Positions 16,826-25,579 are shown, counted from the first letter of the stretch. The stretch: 54,094 bases of DNA from Chlorobiaceae bacterium (GCA_013334925.1 JAAXWP010000010.1:1-54094); one strand, 5' to 3'. Notes: generated from the letters alone by a model not told the origin. Made by a program: numbers and translations.

Positions 16826-17989
16826 ATGAAAAAAGCAATGTTTTTCGTCGCGCTTGCATCCGCTCTGGGATTCAACACGGCGCAAGCAGTCGAACTTAAC
16901 TGGAAAGGCGATGTCCGTTACCGTTACGAGTCAGGAATGAAAGATGACAATGACTCTGCTACCGATGATCACAGCCGCGATCGTCACCGCATGCGCGTCA
17001 GATTAGGCGTTTACCCATGGATCAACGAAGAACTCTCCGCTGGTCTGCAGGTCTCGACCGGTGGCGATGGTTTGGAAACGACTTCCCGGAACGAAACATT
17101 CGACGACCTGTTCAAGGCTGACCAGGTGTATTTCAACGAAGCATTCATCGACTATCATCCGACCTTTTTCAAAGGTGATGTCAATCTTCTTCTCGGTAAA
17201 CGGGATGTATCCAGGACTCTTATCGTCGAGAAAGACCTTGTTTGGGATAGCGACCTTACCTTCGAGGGTGCAACTCTGCAATATGGAAAAGATGGTGAAG
17301 GCAAGGAGAAGGATGGCATCAGTGGTGCCGTTGGCTACTATGCCATAGATGAAAACAACATGTCATCGACGGTCAGGGAGCAGGACCCATACCTGATTGC
17401 GGCAACGGTGTCATACAAAGGGGACGTGAGCGATTTCAGCTATCGTGTCGGTACCGGTTACTACAATTTCGTTCACCTGGAAAATCTTGACGTCCAGGGG
17501 TCTTCAGACAAGCCGAGCCGTGCGCAGTTGGCTACCGGCAAGGACTTTGATGTGGTCGAGTTCTTCGGCAGCCTCGGTGGTGATATTACCGAAACTCTTC
17601 CCTGGAAGCTCTATGGCCAGTATGCGTTCAACACTGCAGCACACAATTCGTCCGAGAAATTGAACATCCTGAACTCGGAAAGGGATGCGTATCTGCTTGG
17701 CCTGCAGATTGGCAACGCAAAGGCGCCCGGTCAGTGGTTGCTCAGTGGCGAATATGTCAGCATCGAACGTGATTCGGTGGCTCCCATAACCGATTCCGAT
17801 CGCAACGGCGGCAGCTTCACCAACCTCGAGGGCTTCAAGCTTTCGGCAGTCTACCATGTCGTGCAGAATATGACCCTCGGGTTGACCTACTACAATTTCG
17901 ACTGGAAAGACAAGGCCCTGGTGTCGTCCGTAGCAGATCGAGACGATCGGCAGCATCTTCTTCAGGCCGATGTGGTCGTGAAGTTCTGA
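16826..17989 (+). CDS. Outer-membrane porin-like beta-barrel protein
   Basis: The 387-residue protein has a signal peptide (MKKAMFFVALASALGFNTAQA, cleavage after A21) and then alternating short amphipathic strands and charged, Gly/Asp-rich turns, ending in phenylalanine (DVVVKF), the usual C-terminal mark of outer-membrane barrels. It resembles the 'putative porin' group rather than classical trimeric porins. It precedes three pstS genes and shares their promoter signature, so it is probably a phosphate-starvation porin, analogous in role but not clearly in sequence to OprP/PhoE. Selectivity is inferred only from context. Confidence 0.85.
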   Translation: MKKAMFFVALASALGFNTAQAVELNWKGDVRYRYESGMKDDNDSATDDHSRDRHRMRVRLGVYPWINEELSAGLQVSTGGDGLETTSRNETFDDLFKADQVYFNEAFIDYHPTFFKGDVNLLLGKRDVSRTLIVEKDLVWDSDLTFEGATLQYGKDGEGKEKDGISGAVGYYAIDENNMSSTVREQDPYLIAATVSYKGDVSDFSYRVGTGYYNFVHLENLDVQGSSDKPSRAQLATGKDFDVVEFFGSLGGDITETLPWKLYGQYAFNTAAHNSSEKLNILNSERDAYLLGLQIGNAKAPGQWLLSGEYVSIERDSVAPITDSDRNGGSFTNLEGFKLSAVYHVVQNMTLGLTYYNFDWKDKALVSSVADRDDRQHLLQADVVVKF

Positions 17990-18047
17990 TATCAGTTTGT
18001 GACGTTCTGGTGTGTGTGTCTGTTCTTTTGGTTCCGGTCAGGAATGT

Positions 18048-18104
18048 GGTGCCTGGCCGGGTTGTTGGCGGGTCGCCCGGAGAGGTGCCGGGCGGCTTGT
18101 TATG
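18048..18104 (+). other. GC-rich stem-loop region between porin and pstS1
   Basis: The 180-bp spacer holds several GC-rich inverted repeats (for example CCCGG and CCGGG flanking AGAGGTG near 18076-18092). There is no T-run after them, so they may attenuate or stabilise the transcript rather than end it. Confidence 0.4.
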
Positions 18105-18170
18105 GGGATATGCTCATCAGGCAGTGCGTAAGTTTTTGTTTCTCTAAATCTTAACCTTGACCATAGACTC

Positions 18171-18992
18171 ATGAAACTGTTCAGAAAAATTTTTCTCGGC
18201 GCTGCGGTATTCGGCCTGATGGCCTCTGCCGATGCATCGGCAGCAGCTAACAAGCTGGTCCTCGATGGCTCGACGACTGTCGGCCCGATTGCGAAGGCCT
18301 TTGCCGCGCACTTCACGAAAACCACCGGTGTCCCGGTCACGGTAAGCGAATCGGGCTCCGGCAATGGTGCCAAAAGCCTGATCAACAAGACCTGTGACAT
18401 CGCCGACATGTCCCGACCTATGAAGGACAATGAGGTGGCGGCAGCTCGAAGCAAAGGAGTGACTCCTGTAGAGCATGTGGTCGCACTTGATGGCCTCGCC
18501 ATCATCGTGCATCCATCGAACCGGGTCAATTCCCTGTCCAGAGCGCAGATCCGGGGTATCTACATGGGGCGCTATACCAACTGGAGCCAGGTTGGCGGAC
18601 CGAACGCTCCGATTGTGATCATCCAGCGTGAATCGAACAGCGGCACACAGGACTCCTTCAAGGAGCTGGTGATGGGCAAAGACAATCCGATCTCGAAACG
18701 TGCAGAGACGCAGGCCAGCAACGGGGCCATCAAGAGCCGCGTCGCATCGACTCCGAATGCTGTCGGTTTTGTTGGACTCGGCTTCGTTGACAACTCGATC
18801 AAGGCTCTGCTGGTCGATGGTGTGGATCCTGATGCCCGTACGGTCAAAAACGGCACCTATCCGTTACACAGGGCGCTGTTCATGTATACCAATGGCCAGC
18901 CTTCAGGAGTTGTCAAGCAGTTCATCGATCTGCCGAAGACTCCGGAGGGCAAGCGGATCATCAGCGAGACCGGGTTTGTGAACTATTACTGA
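18171..18992 (+). CDS. pstS: Phosphate-binding protein, paralogue 1
   Basis: The 273-residue periplasmic protein captures phosphate for the PstCAB transporter. Signal peptide about 1-25 (MKLFRKIFLGAAVFGLMASADASA) without a lipobox cysteine, so it is probably soluble in the periplasm. Ligand-site motifs are present: DGSTTVGPIAKAF, SESGSGNGAKSL, CDIADMSRPMKD and RESNSGTQDSFKEL. It is the first of three tandem paralogues. A promoter-like TTTCTCT-N4-CTTAACC pattern lies close to the ATG but no good -10 box is placed, so read-through from the porin gene is possible. Confidence 0.95.
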   Translation: MKLFRKIFLGAAVFGLMASADASAAANKLVLDGSTTVGPIAKAFAAHFTKTTGVPVTVSESGSGNGAKSLINKTCDIADMSRPMKDNEVAAARSKGVTPVEHVVALDGLAIIVHPSNRVNSLSRAQIRGIYMGRYTNWSQVGGPNAPIVIIQRESNSGTQDSFKELVMGKDNPISKRAETQASNGAIKSRVASTPNAVGFVGLGFVDNSIKALLVDGVDPDARTVKNGTYPLHRALFMYTNGQPSGVVKQFIDLPKTPEGKRIISETGFVNYY

Positions 18993-19020
18993 TATCCTGG
19001 TTCGAGTGTGTTCATTTATG

Positions 19021-19058
19021 CGGCTGTCTCAGAAGCAATACTGAGACAGCCGTTTTTT
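19021..19058 (+). terminator. Terminator after pstS1 built from the MITE-end sequence
   Basis: Perfect 12-bp arms CGGCTGTCTCAG (19021-19032) and CTGAGACAGCCG (19041-19052), 8-nt loop, then six T. The arms are the same sequence as the outer inverted repeats of the 231-bp elements (GGCTGTCTCA / TGAGACAGCC), as if an element had lost its whole core and been kept as a terminator. Confidence 0.85.
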
Positions 19059-19094
19059 GTCAGTGCCGGATGAGTGTTTGCAGAATCGTTACAT

Positions 19095-19130
19095 TTCCTC
19101 AACAATTCCTCAATAATTCCGGGTATAGAT
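19095..19130 (+). promoter_or_regulatory. Putative Pho-type promoter of pstS2
   Basis: TTCCTCA at 19095, TTCCTCA at 19106 and TTCC at 19117 are phased at exactly 11 bp, and TATAGAT lies at 19124-19130. This is the cleanest example of the three. It also shows that translation of pstS2 must begin downstream, in favour of ATG 19214. Confidence 0.68.
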
Positions 19131-19213
19131 TTACAGCCATGAACACGATGGTTCACCATGACCATCATGCTCATTACGAACAGCATTCAATCAAGCAGCA
19201 AATACGACCCATA

Positions 19214-20044
19214 ATGGAAGCAAGGAAATTGTTCAGGAAAATTCTTTTAAGTGCCGCAGTCTTTGGTCTTATGGCCTCCGGAGAAGCTTCGGCAGCCGGC
19301 AACAAACTGGTGCTCGATGGTTCCACGACCGTCGGCCCGATTGCCAAGGCGTTTGCAGCACAGTTCACCAAAACGAATGGCGTCGAAGTTACCGTGAGTG
19401 AATCGGGTTCGGGTAATGGAGCGAAAAGTCTCATCAACGGCACCTGTGATATCGCCGATATGTCGCGCCCCATGAAGGATGCAGAATTGAGTGCAGCCAA
19501 GATCAAGGGGGTCAACCCGGTCAAAAACATCGTTGCGCTCGATGGCCTTGCCATGATCGTGCATCCGTCGAACCGGGTACGTAATCTTTCAAGGGCACAG
19601 ATCCGGGGTATCTACACCGGTGCCTATACCAACTGGAGCCAGATTGGCGGACCGAACGCTCCGATCGTCATGATCCAGCGCGAATCGAACAGCGGTACTC
19701 AGGACGCTTTCAAGGAGCTGGTGCTGAAAGATGGTGATACCGTGTCAAGCAGGGCGGAGACGCAGGCGAGCAATGGGGCCGTCAAGAGCCGTGTGGCGAC
19801 AACTCCTACCGCTATCGGTTTCGTCGGACTCGGATTTGCCGGTCGTTCGGTCAAATCCGTGGCTGTCGATGGTGTCCTTCCATCTGCTGGTGCAGTCAGG
19901 AATGGCTCCTATCCGCTGCATCGTCAGCTCTATATGTATACAAACGGTCAACCGGCAGGAAACGTGAAGAAATTCGTCGATATGCCGAAAAGCCCCATTG
20001 GCAAACGAATCATCAGTGAGACCGGATTCGTGAACTATTACTGA
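19214..20044 (+). CDS. pstS: Phosphate-binding protein, paralogue 2
   Basis: 276 residues from ATG 19214, chosen because the signal peptide MEARKLFRKILLSAAVFGLMASGEASA then matches that of paralogue 1 and because the promoter lies at 19095-19130. The frame itself stays open up to 19070. The same ligand motifs are present (DGSTTVGPIAKAF, SESGSGNGAKSL, RESNSGTQDAFKEL). A long leader of about 75 nt precedes the start. With its own promoter it can be induced separately from paralogue 1. Mature sequence is very close to paralogue 1, indicating a recent duplication. Confidence 0.94.
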   Translation: MEARKLFRKILLSAAVFGLMASGEASAAGNKLVLDGSTTVGPIAKAFAAQFTKTNGVEVTVSESGSGNGAKSLINGTCDIADMSRPMKDAELSAAKIKGVNPVKNIVALDGLAMIVHPSNRVRNLSRAQIRGIYTGAYTNWSQIGGPNAPIVMIQRESNSGTQDAFKELVLKDGDTVSSRAETQASNGAVKSRVATTPTAIGFVGLGFAGRSVKSVAVDGVLPSAGAVRNGSYPLHRQLYMYTNGQPAGNVKKFVDMPKSPIGKRIISETGFVNYY

Positions 20045-20187
20045 TCTTCATCCCGTCAGAGAACAGTCGAAGCCTGTCAGGAGCGCATCCGGCAGGCTTC
20101 ACCCTTATCCGTCAGGCTCCTGTTTTTGAAATTGGCGACCCATCGTGTAACTTTGGGGTCACAAAATTCAATACAAGACAGGGTCCC

Positions 20188-21009
20188 ATGGCTAAGTTTC
20201 GGGTTACATCGCTGGTTGTTTCAGCAATTTTTCTCCTGGTTTCCGGAGGCCCTGCCGAAGCGAAGAACGGTATTGTCATCGATGGTTCGACGACCGTTGG
20301 CCCTTTGGCAAAATCCTTCGCAGCCTACTTCACAAGGTCCAGAGGCATATCGGTCACGGTCAGTGAGTCAGGAAGCGGCAATGGTGCCAAAAGCCTGATT
20401 AACGGTACCTGCGATATCGCAACCATGTCCAGGTCGATGAAGCCTGAAGAGCTTGCCGCGGCAAGGTCAAAGGGAATCGAACCGGTTGCCGGCGTGGTCG
20501 CTCTCGATGGTCTCGCCATGGTCGTCAATCCTGCCAATCCGGTTCATTCGCTCACCAAGCAGCAAATCGCCGCAATCTACAAAGGGTCGGTGACCAACTG
20601 GCGTCAGGTCGGTGGGCCTAACGCCAGGATTCTCATCGTCCAGCGAGAATCGAACAGTGGCACCCAGGAGACATTCAAGGAACTGGTTGTCGGCAAAAAA
20701 GTGCATATCGCAGCCAGCGCAGAAACACAGGCCAGCAACGGTGCGGTCAAGAACCGGATCTCTCTGACGAAGGGGGCTATCGGATTCGTCGGACTTGGTT
20801 TTATCGATTCGACGGTCAAGAAGATCGCTGTCGATGGTGTTCTTCCAAGCCCTGAAACGGTCAGGAATGGAACCTATCCGCTTTCTCGGCCGTTGTTCAT
20901 GGTGACCGCCGGAACGCCGAAAGGCAGGGTCCAGGAGTTCATCAATCTGTCGGCAACACCTGTCGGCAAGCGCATGATCAAGGAACTCGGATTTGTTGGA
21001 ACCCGTTAA
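20188..21009 (+). CDS. pstS: Phosphate-binding protein, paralogue 3
   Basis: 273 residues with signal peptide MAKFRVTSLVVSAIFLLVSGGPAEA and the same binding motifs (DGSTTVGPLAKSF, SESGSGNGAKSL, CDIATMSRSMK, RESNSGTQETFKEL). It is more divergent than paralogues 1 and 2, both in the signal peptide and the second lobe, so it is the older copy of the set. It lies 143 bp after paralogue 2 and before the pstC promoter. The three may differ in affinity, which cannot be read from sequence. Confidence 0.94.
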   Translation: MAKFRVTSLVVSAIFLLVSGGPAEAKNGIVIDGSTTVGPLAKSFAAYFTRSRGISVTVSESGSGNGAKSLINGTCDIATMSRSMKPEELAAARSKGIEPVAGVVALDGLAMVVNPANPVHSLTKQQIAAIYKGSVTNWRQVGGPNARILIVQRESNSGTQETFKELVVGKKVHIAASAETQASNGAVKNRISLTKGAIGFVGLGFIDSTVKKIAVDGVLPSPETVRNGTYPLSRPLFMVTAGTPKGRVQEFINLSATPVGKRMIKELGFVGTR

Positions 21010-21090
21010 AATATAAGGGGTTGGATTAGTTCAGGTTTTGTTCAGGGCTACATGTCTCCCGATTGTTTCCATAATTGTAACAATTGCGCC

Positions 21091-21121
21091 GTTGTTTTCT
21101 TGAAGCAGCAGGTATAGATTT
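21091..21121 (+). promoter_or_regulatory. Putative Pho-type promoter of pstC
   Basis: TATAGATTT at 21113-21121 matches the box found before the porin and pstS2 genes. Upstream, TTTTCTT (about 21095) stands at the same 18-bp distance, but a second TTCC repeat 11 bp further up is weak. It lies 35 bp before the pstC ATG. Confidence 0.5.
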
Positions 21122-21147
21122 GTGTCCACTGAGAAGTAGTATCAATC

Positions 21148-22344
21148 ATGCAGGCGTCGAGTCTGCAAAACTGCAATGTCATGAATGGTGATGGAAACGC
21201 AACTGAAGGCAGGTCGTCGGCTTTTGTGGTCAGTGCCCGGAAACGAAAACTTCAGCAGATCACCAGAACAGCGGGCGAATCGACCCTCTTTCTGATAGCA
21301 GCGTTTGTCGCTGTCATCGTCCTCTTCATCTTCTACTTTGTCGCCCGCGACGCCGTACCCTTCTTCGAGATCCGGGGTTTCAGGGAGTTTTTTACCGACA
21401 CCAGGTGGTACCCGGCTGACGAACCACCGGTTTTCGGCGCGTTATCCATTATTTATGGAAGTCTCATGGTGACGGTCGGCTCGGCGCTCATTGCCATTCC
21501 GATGGGAGTTGCTGCGGCAATATGTCTGTCCGATGTCCTGCCCTTTTCCGTACGTCAGTATGTCAAACCGGTAATCGAAATGCTTGCCGCCATTCCATCG
21601 GTTGCATTCGGATTTTTCGCTCTCGTTATTTTTGCACCGATGCTCCAGAATCACGGAGGATCTATTCTCATGTGGAGCTGGTGGATCATGGCCACTCCTC
21701 TGATACTCCTGATGATCGTTGTCGGCGCAGAGCTGGTGAGTTCACGCATCGAGGACGATCGTCGTCGGAAAGTGGCTCAACGGGTACTCCTGGTCGTGAT
21801 GGGGGCACTGGCACTGCTGATTCTCATTCTTGTCGGCTTCAGGCTTCGATCCATAGAGATCATGACCGGCACCAATGCTCTCAACGTTTCGATCATTCTG
21901 AGCTTCATGGCTCTGCCCACTATCGTCAGTGTCGCCGAGGATGCTCTCCAGGCTGTAGGCCGTGACCTCAGGGAAGGGAGTTACGCACTCGGTGCCACAA
22001 GGGCTGAAACCATCATAAAAACCATTCTTCCTGCAGCCAGCAGCGGCATCCTTGCCGGTGTGATTCTCGGCATCATGCGGGCACTCGGCGAGACCATGGT
22101 TGTGTGGATGGCATCCGGTAACTCAGCACATATTCCCGAGCCCTGGTACAACTATCTCGATTCGGTCCGCACCCTGACCGCCACCATCGCCGGCGATATG
22201 GGAGAGGCGGATCAGGTTACGGGTTCAGCCCGATTCCATGTGCTTTTCGCCATGGGCCTGTTGCTGCTGGTCATCAGCTTTGTCAGCAATTTCATCAGCG
22301 AACGGATCGTCGTGCGCCAGAGAAAGATTCTTTCCGGCCAGTAA
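21148..22344 (+). CDS. pstC: Phosphate ABC transporter permease PstC
   Basis: This 398-residue inner-membrane permease, with PstA, forms the channel for phosphate. It has an N-terminal cytosolic extension of about 45 residues, then membrane segments. The ABC-coupling EAA loop is EDALQAVGRDLREGSYALGATRAETIIKTILPAASSGILAG (about 264-304). It is longer than the usual PstC of about 310 residues because of the N-terminal tail and an additional segment around residues 165-245. ATG 21181 is an alternative start. The pstA gene follows 46 bp later. Confidence 0.95.
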   Translation: MQASSLQNCNVMNGDGNATEGRSSAFVVSARKRKLQQITRTAGESTLFLIAAFVAVIVLFIFYFVARDAVPFFEIRGFREFFTDTRWYPADEPPVFGALSIIYGSLMVTVGSALIAIPMGVAAAICLSDVLPFSVRQYVKPVIEMLAAIPSVAFGFFALVIFAPMLQNHGGSILMWSWWIMATPLILLMIVVGAELVSSRIEDDRRRKVAQRVLLVVMGALALLILILVGFRLRSIEIMTGTNALNVSIILSFMALPTIVSVAEDALQAVGRDLREGSYALGATRAETIIKTILPAASSGILAGVILGIMRALGETMVVWMASGNSAHIPEPWYNYLDSVRTLTATIAGDMGEADQVTGSARFHVLFAMGLLLLVISFVSNFISERIVVRQRKILSGQ

Positions 22345-22390
22345 CCATAGCTGCGAAAAAGACCTGTTTACTTCAACGAAATCTTCGTGT

Positions 22391-23737
22391 ATGAATCTCG
22401 GGACCAGAAAGCTTCTTGACCGCTCCTTTACCGCCCTGGGTATCAGTTCCATTGTGATCATGGGTCTGATGCTGCTGGTCGTTCTCGTGCCGATCGTCAG
22501 TAACGGTATCGGTGCCATCGTCTTCAAGTCGACCATCGAGCATCGCAAGATGCTGTACCATGAATTTAACCGCGGAGATAAAGCCGATCTGCAGCGGGAA
22601 ATCGCAAGCTCTGACGCCAGCCGGAAGGAGATCTACCGGATGCTCGACACCTTCGACGCCGAGCTGTCGAAAATGGATGAGACTCGTCAGCAGGAGTATC
22701 GTGAGAAGTTCGAACAGGTTAAAAACTCGCTTCGCGCCCTGCTCGGGCCGATTCCCGGTGACGAAGAGCCTGCTCTGGCCCGTCTGAAATATGGCCAGAC
22801 TCGCTGGGAAAAGGCCGAAGAGAAGCTCCATGAGCTGCTGTTCGAAAAAAAGTGGGATTATTCGAACCCGGACGAGATGGCCAAGGAGTACGAAGTGAGT
22901 CGCTCGGCTTCATTCGAGGGGACGTCGCTTGTCAGGCTGTTTCCGTATGTCGAAAAGAATATCGATCGACTGTTGCAGCCCGAGTGGACCTTTTACTGGG
23001 GATTCATTACCGACAGTTCTGTCGATGCCCATTTCTTTGGCGGTATCTGGCCGGAAATCCAGGGTACCCTGTTTCTGGCTGTCGGGGCGATGCTCTTCGC
23101 CTTTCCGCTCGGAGTTATCGGTGCGATCTACTTCACGGAATATGCACGTGACGGATTTCTAACCAGCCTGCTTCGTAGCGCAAACAGCACCCTTGCCGGT
23201 GTGCCGAGCATTGTTTTCGGCCTGTTCGGTCTGACCTTTTTCATCAACACGCTCAAGGTTTCAGAATCCAAAAGCGTGCTTGCCGGATCGCTCACGCTGG
23301 CCATCATGATTCTGCCGACCATTATCCGCTCCTCCGAGGAGGCGATCCTGGCTGTTCCCAAGACTTACAAGGAGGCGTCACTCGGACTTGGATCGACCAA
23401 ATGGAACACGATCATCAAGGTCATTCTGCCTGCGGCACTTCCCGGCATTCTTACCGGTGGTGTGCTCAGTCTTGGAAGAGCAGCGGGTGAGACGGCTCCC
23501 ATCATTTTCACGGCTGCGGTCAGCGTCGGTTCTGCTATCGGTCTTGCCGATGTGCTGTCGTCGCCGACACCGGCGCTTTCCTGGAATATCTACAACCTGG
23601 CAAGCGAACATGAAGCCGCTGCCGAAATCCGCCATGTACAGTATGGCATGGTGCTTGCACTCATGACGATCGTGACATTGCTCAATATGTCGGCAATCGT
23701 TCTGAGGGCGCGAATTTCCAAAAAATTAAAAGGGTGA
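22391..23737 (+). CDS. pstA: Phosphate ABC transporter permease PstA with large extracytoplasmic insertion
   Basis: 448 residues from ATG 22391, chosen because the upstream extension of the frame overlaps pstC out of frame and is not membrane-like. One membrane segment (about 18-45) is followed by about 150 residues of highly charged, helix-prone sequence (46-200), then the permease core from about 220. The EAA loop is EAILAVPKTYKEASLGLGSTKWNTIIKVILPAALPG (about 317-352). Normal PstA proteins are about 280-300 residues, so the insertion is notable. It should lie on the periplasmic side, next to PstS. Confidence 0.94.
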   Translation: MNLGTRKLLDRSFTALGISSIVIMGLMLLVVLVPIVSNGIGAIVFKSTIEHRKMLYHEFNRGDKADLQREIASSDASRKEIYRMLDTFDAELSKMDETRQQEYREKFEQVKNSLRALLGPIPGDEEPALARLKYGQTRWEKAEEKLHELLFEKKWDYSNPDEMAKEYEVSRSASFEGTSLVRLFPYVEKNIDRLLQPEWTFYWGFITDSSVDAHFFGGIWPEIQGTLFLAVGAMLFAFPLGVIGAIYFTEYARDGFLTSLLRSANSTLAGVPSIVFGLFGLTFFINTLKVSESKSVLAGSLTLAIMILPTIIRSSEEAILAVPKTYKEASLGLGSTKWNTIIKVILPAALPGILTGGVLSLGRAAGETAPIIFTAAVSVGSAIGLADVLSSPTPALSWNIYNLASEHEAAAEIRHVQYGMVLALMTIVTLLNMSAIVLRARISKKLKG

Positions 23738-23743
23738 TTTTTC

Positions 23744-24589
23744 ATGACAGCGTCTGCTGAAGCCACTGCCTCGAAAACCGTATCGGTAAGGGACATCTAT
23801 CTGCCTCCGGAACGCAAGAAAGTAGCCGGTGGCGGTGTGCCGCATGTATCGGCAAAGAACTTTTCCATCTATTACGGTGAATTCGAAGCCGTCAAGAAAG
23901 TCAGTGCGGACATTCCGTCGAAATACGTTACGGCCATCATAGGACCGAGCGGCTGCGGCAAGAGCACCTTTCTCCGTTCAATCAATCGAATGAACGATCT
24001 CATTCCGAACAGTCATACGACCGGGTCGCTCATGTTCGATGGACAGGATGTCTACAGCAAATTTACGGATGAAGTGTTGCTGAGGAAGAAAATCGGCATG
24101 GTGTTCCAGAAGCCGAATCCCTTCCCGAAATCGATTTTCGACAACATTGCCTATGGTCCGAGACTGCACGGTATCAGGGACAGGAAGACCCTGGCGGATA
24201 TCGTTGAAAAGAGCCTTCGCAAAGCGGCGTTATGGGACGAGGTCTGCGACCGTCTCGACAAGAATGCCCTGGGCATGTCCGGAGGACAGCAGCAGAGACT
24301 CTGTTTTGCCCGTACTCTTGCGGTAGAACCGGAAATTCTGCTGCTCGATGAACCGACATCCGCACTCGATCCGAGGGCAACGGCCAAAATCGAAGATCTT
24401 ATCCAGGAGCTTCGCGGAAGTTACACGATCATGATCGTGACGCATAACATGCAGCAGGCATCGAGGGTTTCGGATAACACGATGTTCTTCTATGAAGGAA
24501 CGCTGGTCGAGTTCGCACCTACCGCGCAACTGTTCACGAACCCGAAGAACTCCATGACCGAAGATTACATTACGGGAAGATTCAGCTAA
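23744..24589 (+). CDS. pstB: Phosphate ABC transporter ATPase PstB
   Basis: This 281-residue ATPase powers phosphate import. Walker [10 protein letters not shown] at 67-75, Q-loop in [13 protein letters not shown], signature [10 protein letters not shown], Walker [13 protein letters not shown] and the switch histidine in VTHNMQQA are all present. About 30 extra residues precede the usual start. It begins 6 bp after pstA with an AGGGTG ribosome site. Also part of the phosphate sensor complex with PhoU in organisms with PhoR/PhoB; those regulators are not in the window. Confidence 0.97.
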   Translation: MTASAEATASKTVSVRDIYLPPERKKVAGGGVPHVSAKNFSIYYGEFEAVKKVSADIPSKYVTAIIGPSGCGKSTFLRSINRMNDLIPNSHTTGSLMFDGQDVYSKFTDEVLLRKKIGMVFQKPNPFPKSIFDNIAYGPRLHGIRDRKTLADIVEKSLRKAALWDEVCDRLDKNALGMSGGQQQRLCFARTLAVEPEILLLDEPTSALDPRATAKIEDLIQELRGSYTIMIVTHNMQQASRVSDNTMFFYEGTLVEFAPTAQLFTNPKNSMTEDYITGRFS

Positions 24590-24607
24590 CGTAACCAGAT
24601 CACATAC

Positions 24608-25294
24608 ATGTCGGAAAGACCCGTACACGAATACATCAAGGAGCTGTCGGTAGTTCTTGTTCATCTGTCGGAAAAGGTGCTGCAGAATTTTGACGACTCC
24701 TTCAGGGCTGTCAGGCATCAGGACATTCAGCTTGCCAAGCAGGTCAGAAAGGTCGACGACGAGATCAACGTCGCCGAGGTCCATCTCGAGGAGCAGTGCC
24801 TGGCATTCCTTGCGCTTCAGCAGCCGGTTGCCCGCGACCTGAGGACTATCGTCACCATCGTCAAGATCAACGATGATCTGGAACGCATTGGCGATCTTGC
24901 CGTTCATATCATCGAACGCATGCCGGACCTCGGTTCCGAGGTGATGGACCGGTATGATTTCGACAAGATGGGACAGGTGGCTGCGTCGATGGTCAGAAAG
25001 TCGATCGAGGCTTTCGTGAATCGCGACAAGCATCTTGCCGATGAGGTCTGCAAATCCGACGAACAGGTCGATACCATGCATCGTCTGGTGTTCAGGAAGG
25101 TGGCTGAGGCTATGAAAAGGGATGGTTCAAGCACCGAACAGCTGCTCGCCGTGCTGAGCGTCTCCCGTTATGTCGAGCGCATGGCAGACCATGCCACGAG
25201 GATTGCCCAGGAGGTTATCTACCTGGTGACCGGTGAGATCGTGCGTCACAGCGAAGACTCTTTCGAAAAACTGATCCAGTCCCTTCGTGACTGA
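24608..25294 (+). CDS. phoU: Phosphate signalling protein PhoU
   Basis: The 228-residue cytosolic protein consists of two repeated three-helix bundles, each with the PhoU pattern (E/DxxxD...R): ARDLRTIVTIVKINDDLERIGDLAVHI and LLAVLSVSRYVERMADHATRIAQEVIYLVTG. PhoU damps PstSCAB activity and signals phosphate sufficiency. It lies 18 bp after pstB and closes the pst operon. A 231-bp repeat element follows directly. Confidence 0.96.
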   Translation: MSERPVHEYIKELSVVLVHLSEKVLQNFDDSFRAVRHQDIQLAKQVRKVDDEINVAEVHLEEQCLAFLALQQPVARDLRTIVTIVKINDDLERIGDLAVHIIERMPDLGSEVMDRYDFDKMGQVAASMVRKSIEAFVNRDKHLADEVCKSDEQVDTMHRLVFRKVAEAMKRDGSSTEQLLAVLSVSRYVERMADHATRIAQEVIYLVTGEIVRHSEDSFEKLIQSLRD

Positions 25295-25302
25295 ATTATC
25301 GA

Positions 25303-25533
25303 GAGGCTGTCTCAAAAGCAGGAGCAGCGCCGTTTTTTGAAATCATTTCGTTGATCTTTTCTGTCATTCTGAGACCTGCGCAGTCGGGCGAAGAATCCAT
25401 CGGCACCTAATAACGTATTATAATTATATCAGTTATTAGATTCCTTTCCGGTTTTCTGGATCCTTCACTCCGTTCAGGATGACAATCAGGTACAAACGAA
25501 AATACGGCTGTGAATCCCTTCTGAGATAGCCTC
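25303..25533. mobile_element. MITE-like element, copy 3
   Basis: Starts GAGGCTGTCTCAAAAG and ends CTTCTGAGATAGCCTC, followed by seven T. The inner arms TGTCATTCTGAG and CAGGATGACA are kept; the small left-arm hairpin is altered. It lies 8 bp after the phoU stop and splits phoU from the second PhoU-like gene. Its outer stem plus the T-run could act as a terminator. Confidence 0.8.
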
Positions 25534-25551
25534 TTTTTTTGCCCGCATCGC

Positions 25552-25579
25552 TTGATATAACCCATGCTGCGGATTAAAT
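25552..25579 (+). promoter_or_regulatory. Possible sigma70-type promoter of the PhoU-like gene
   Basis: TTGATA (25552-25557), a 16-bp spacer and TTAAAT (25574-25579) fit a housekeeping promoter. A hairpin GTCCC/GGGAC (about 25602-25616) lies in the leader before the ATG at 25661. No TATAGAT box is present here, so this gene may not be under the same control as pst. Confidence 0.35.

Noticed and set aside
24230-25081. Long minus-strand frame of 283 codons opposite pstB-phoU
   Set aside because: It is a mirror of two certain genes, as expected in GC-rich coding sequence; its residues follow no known family.
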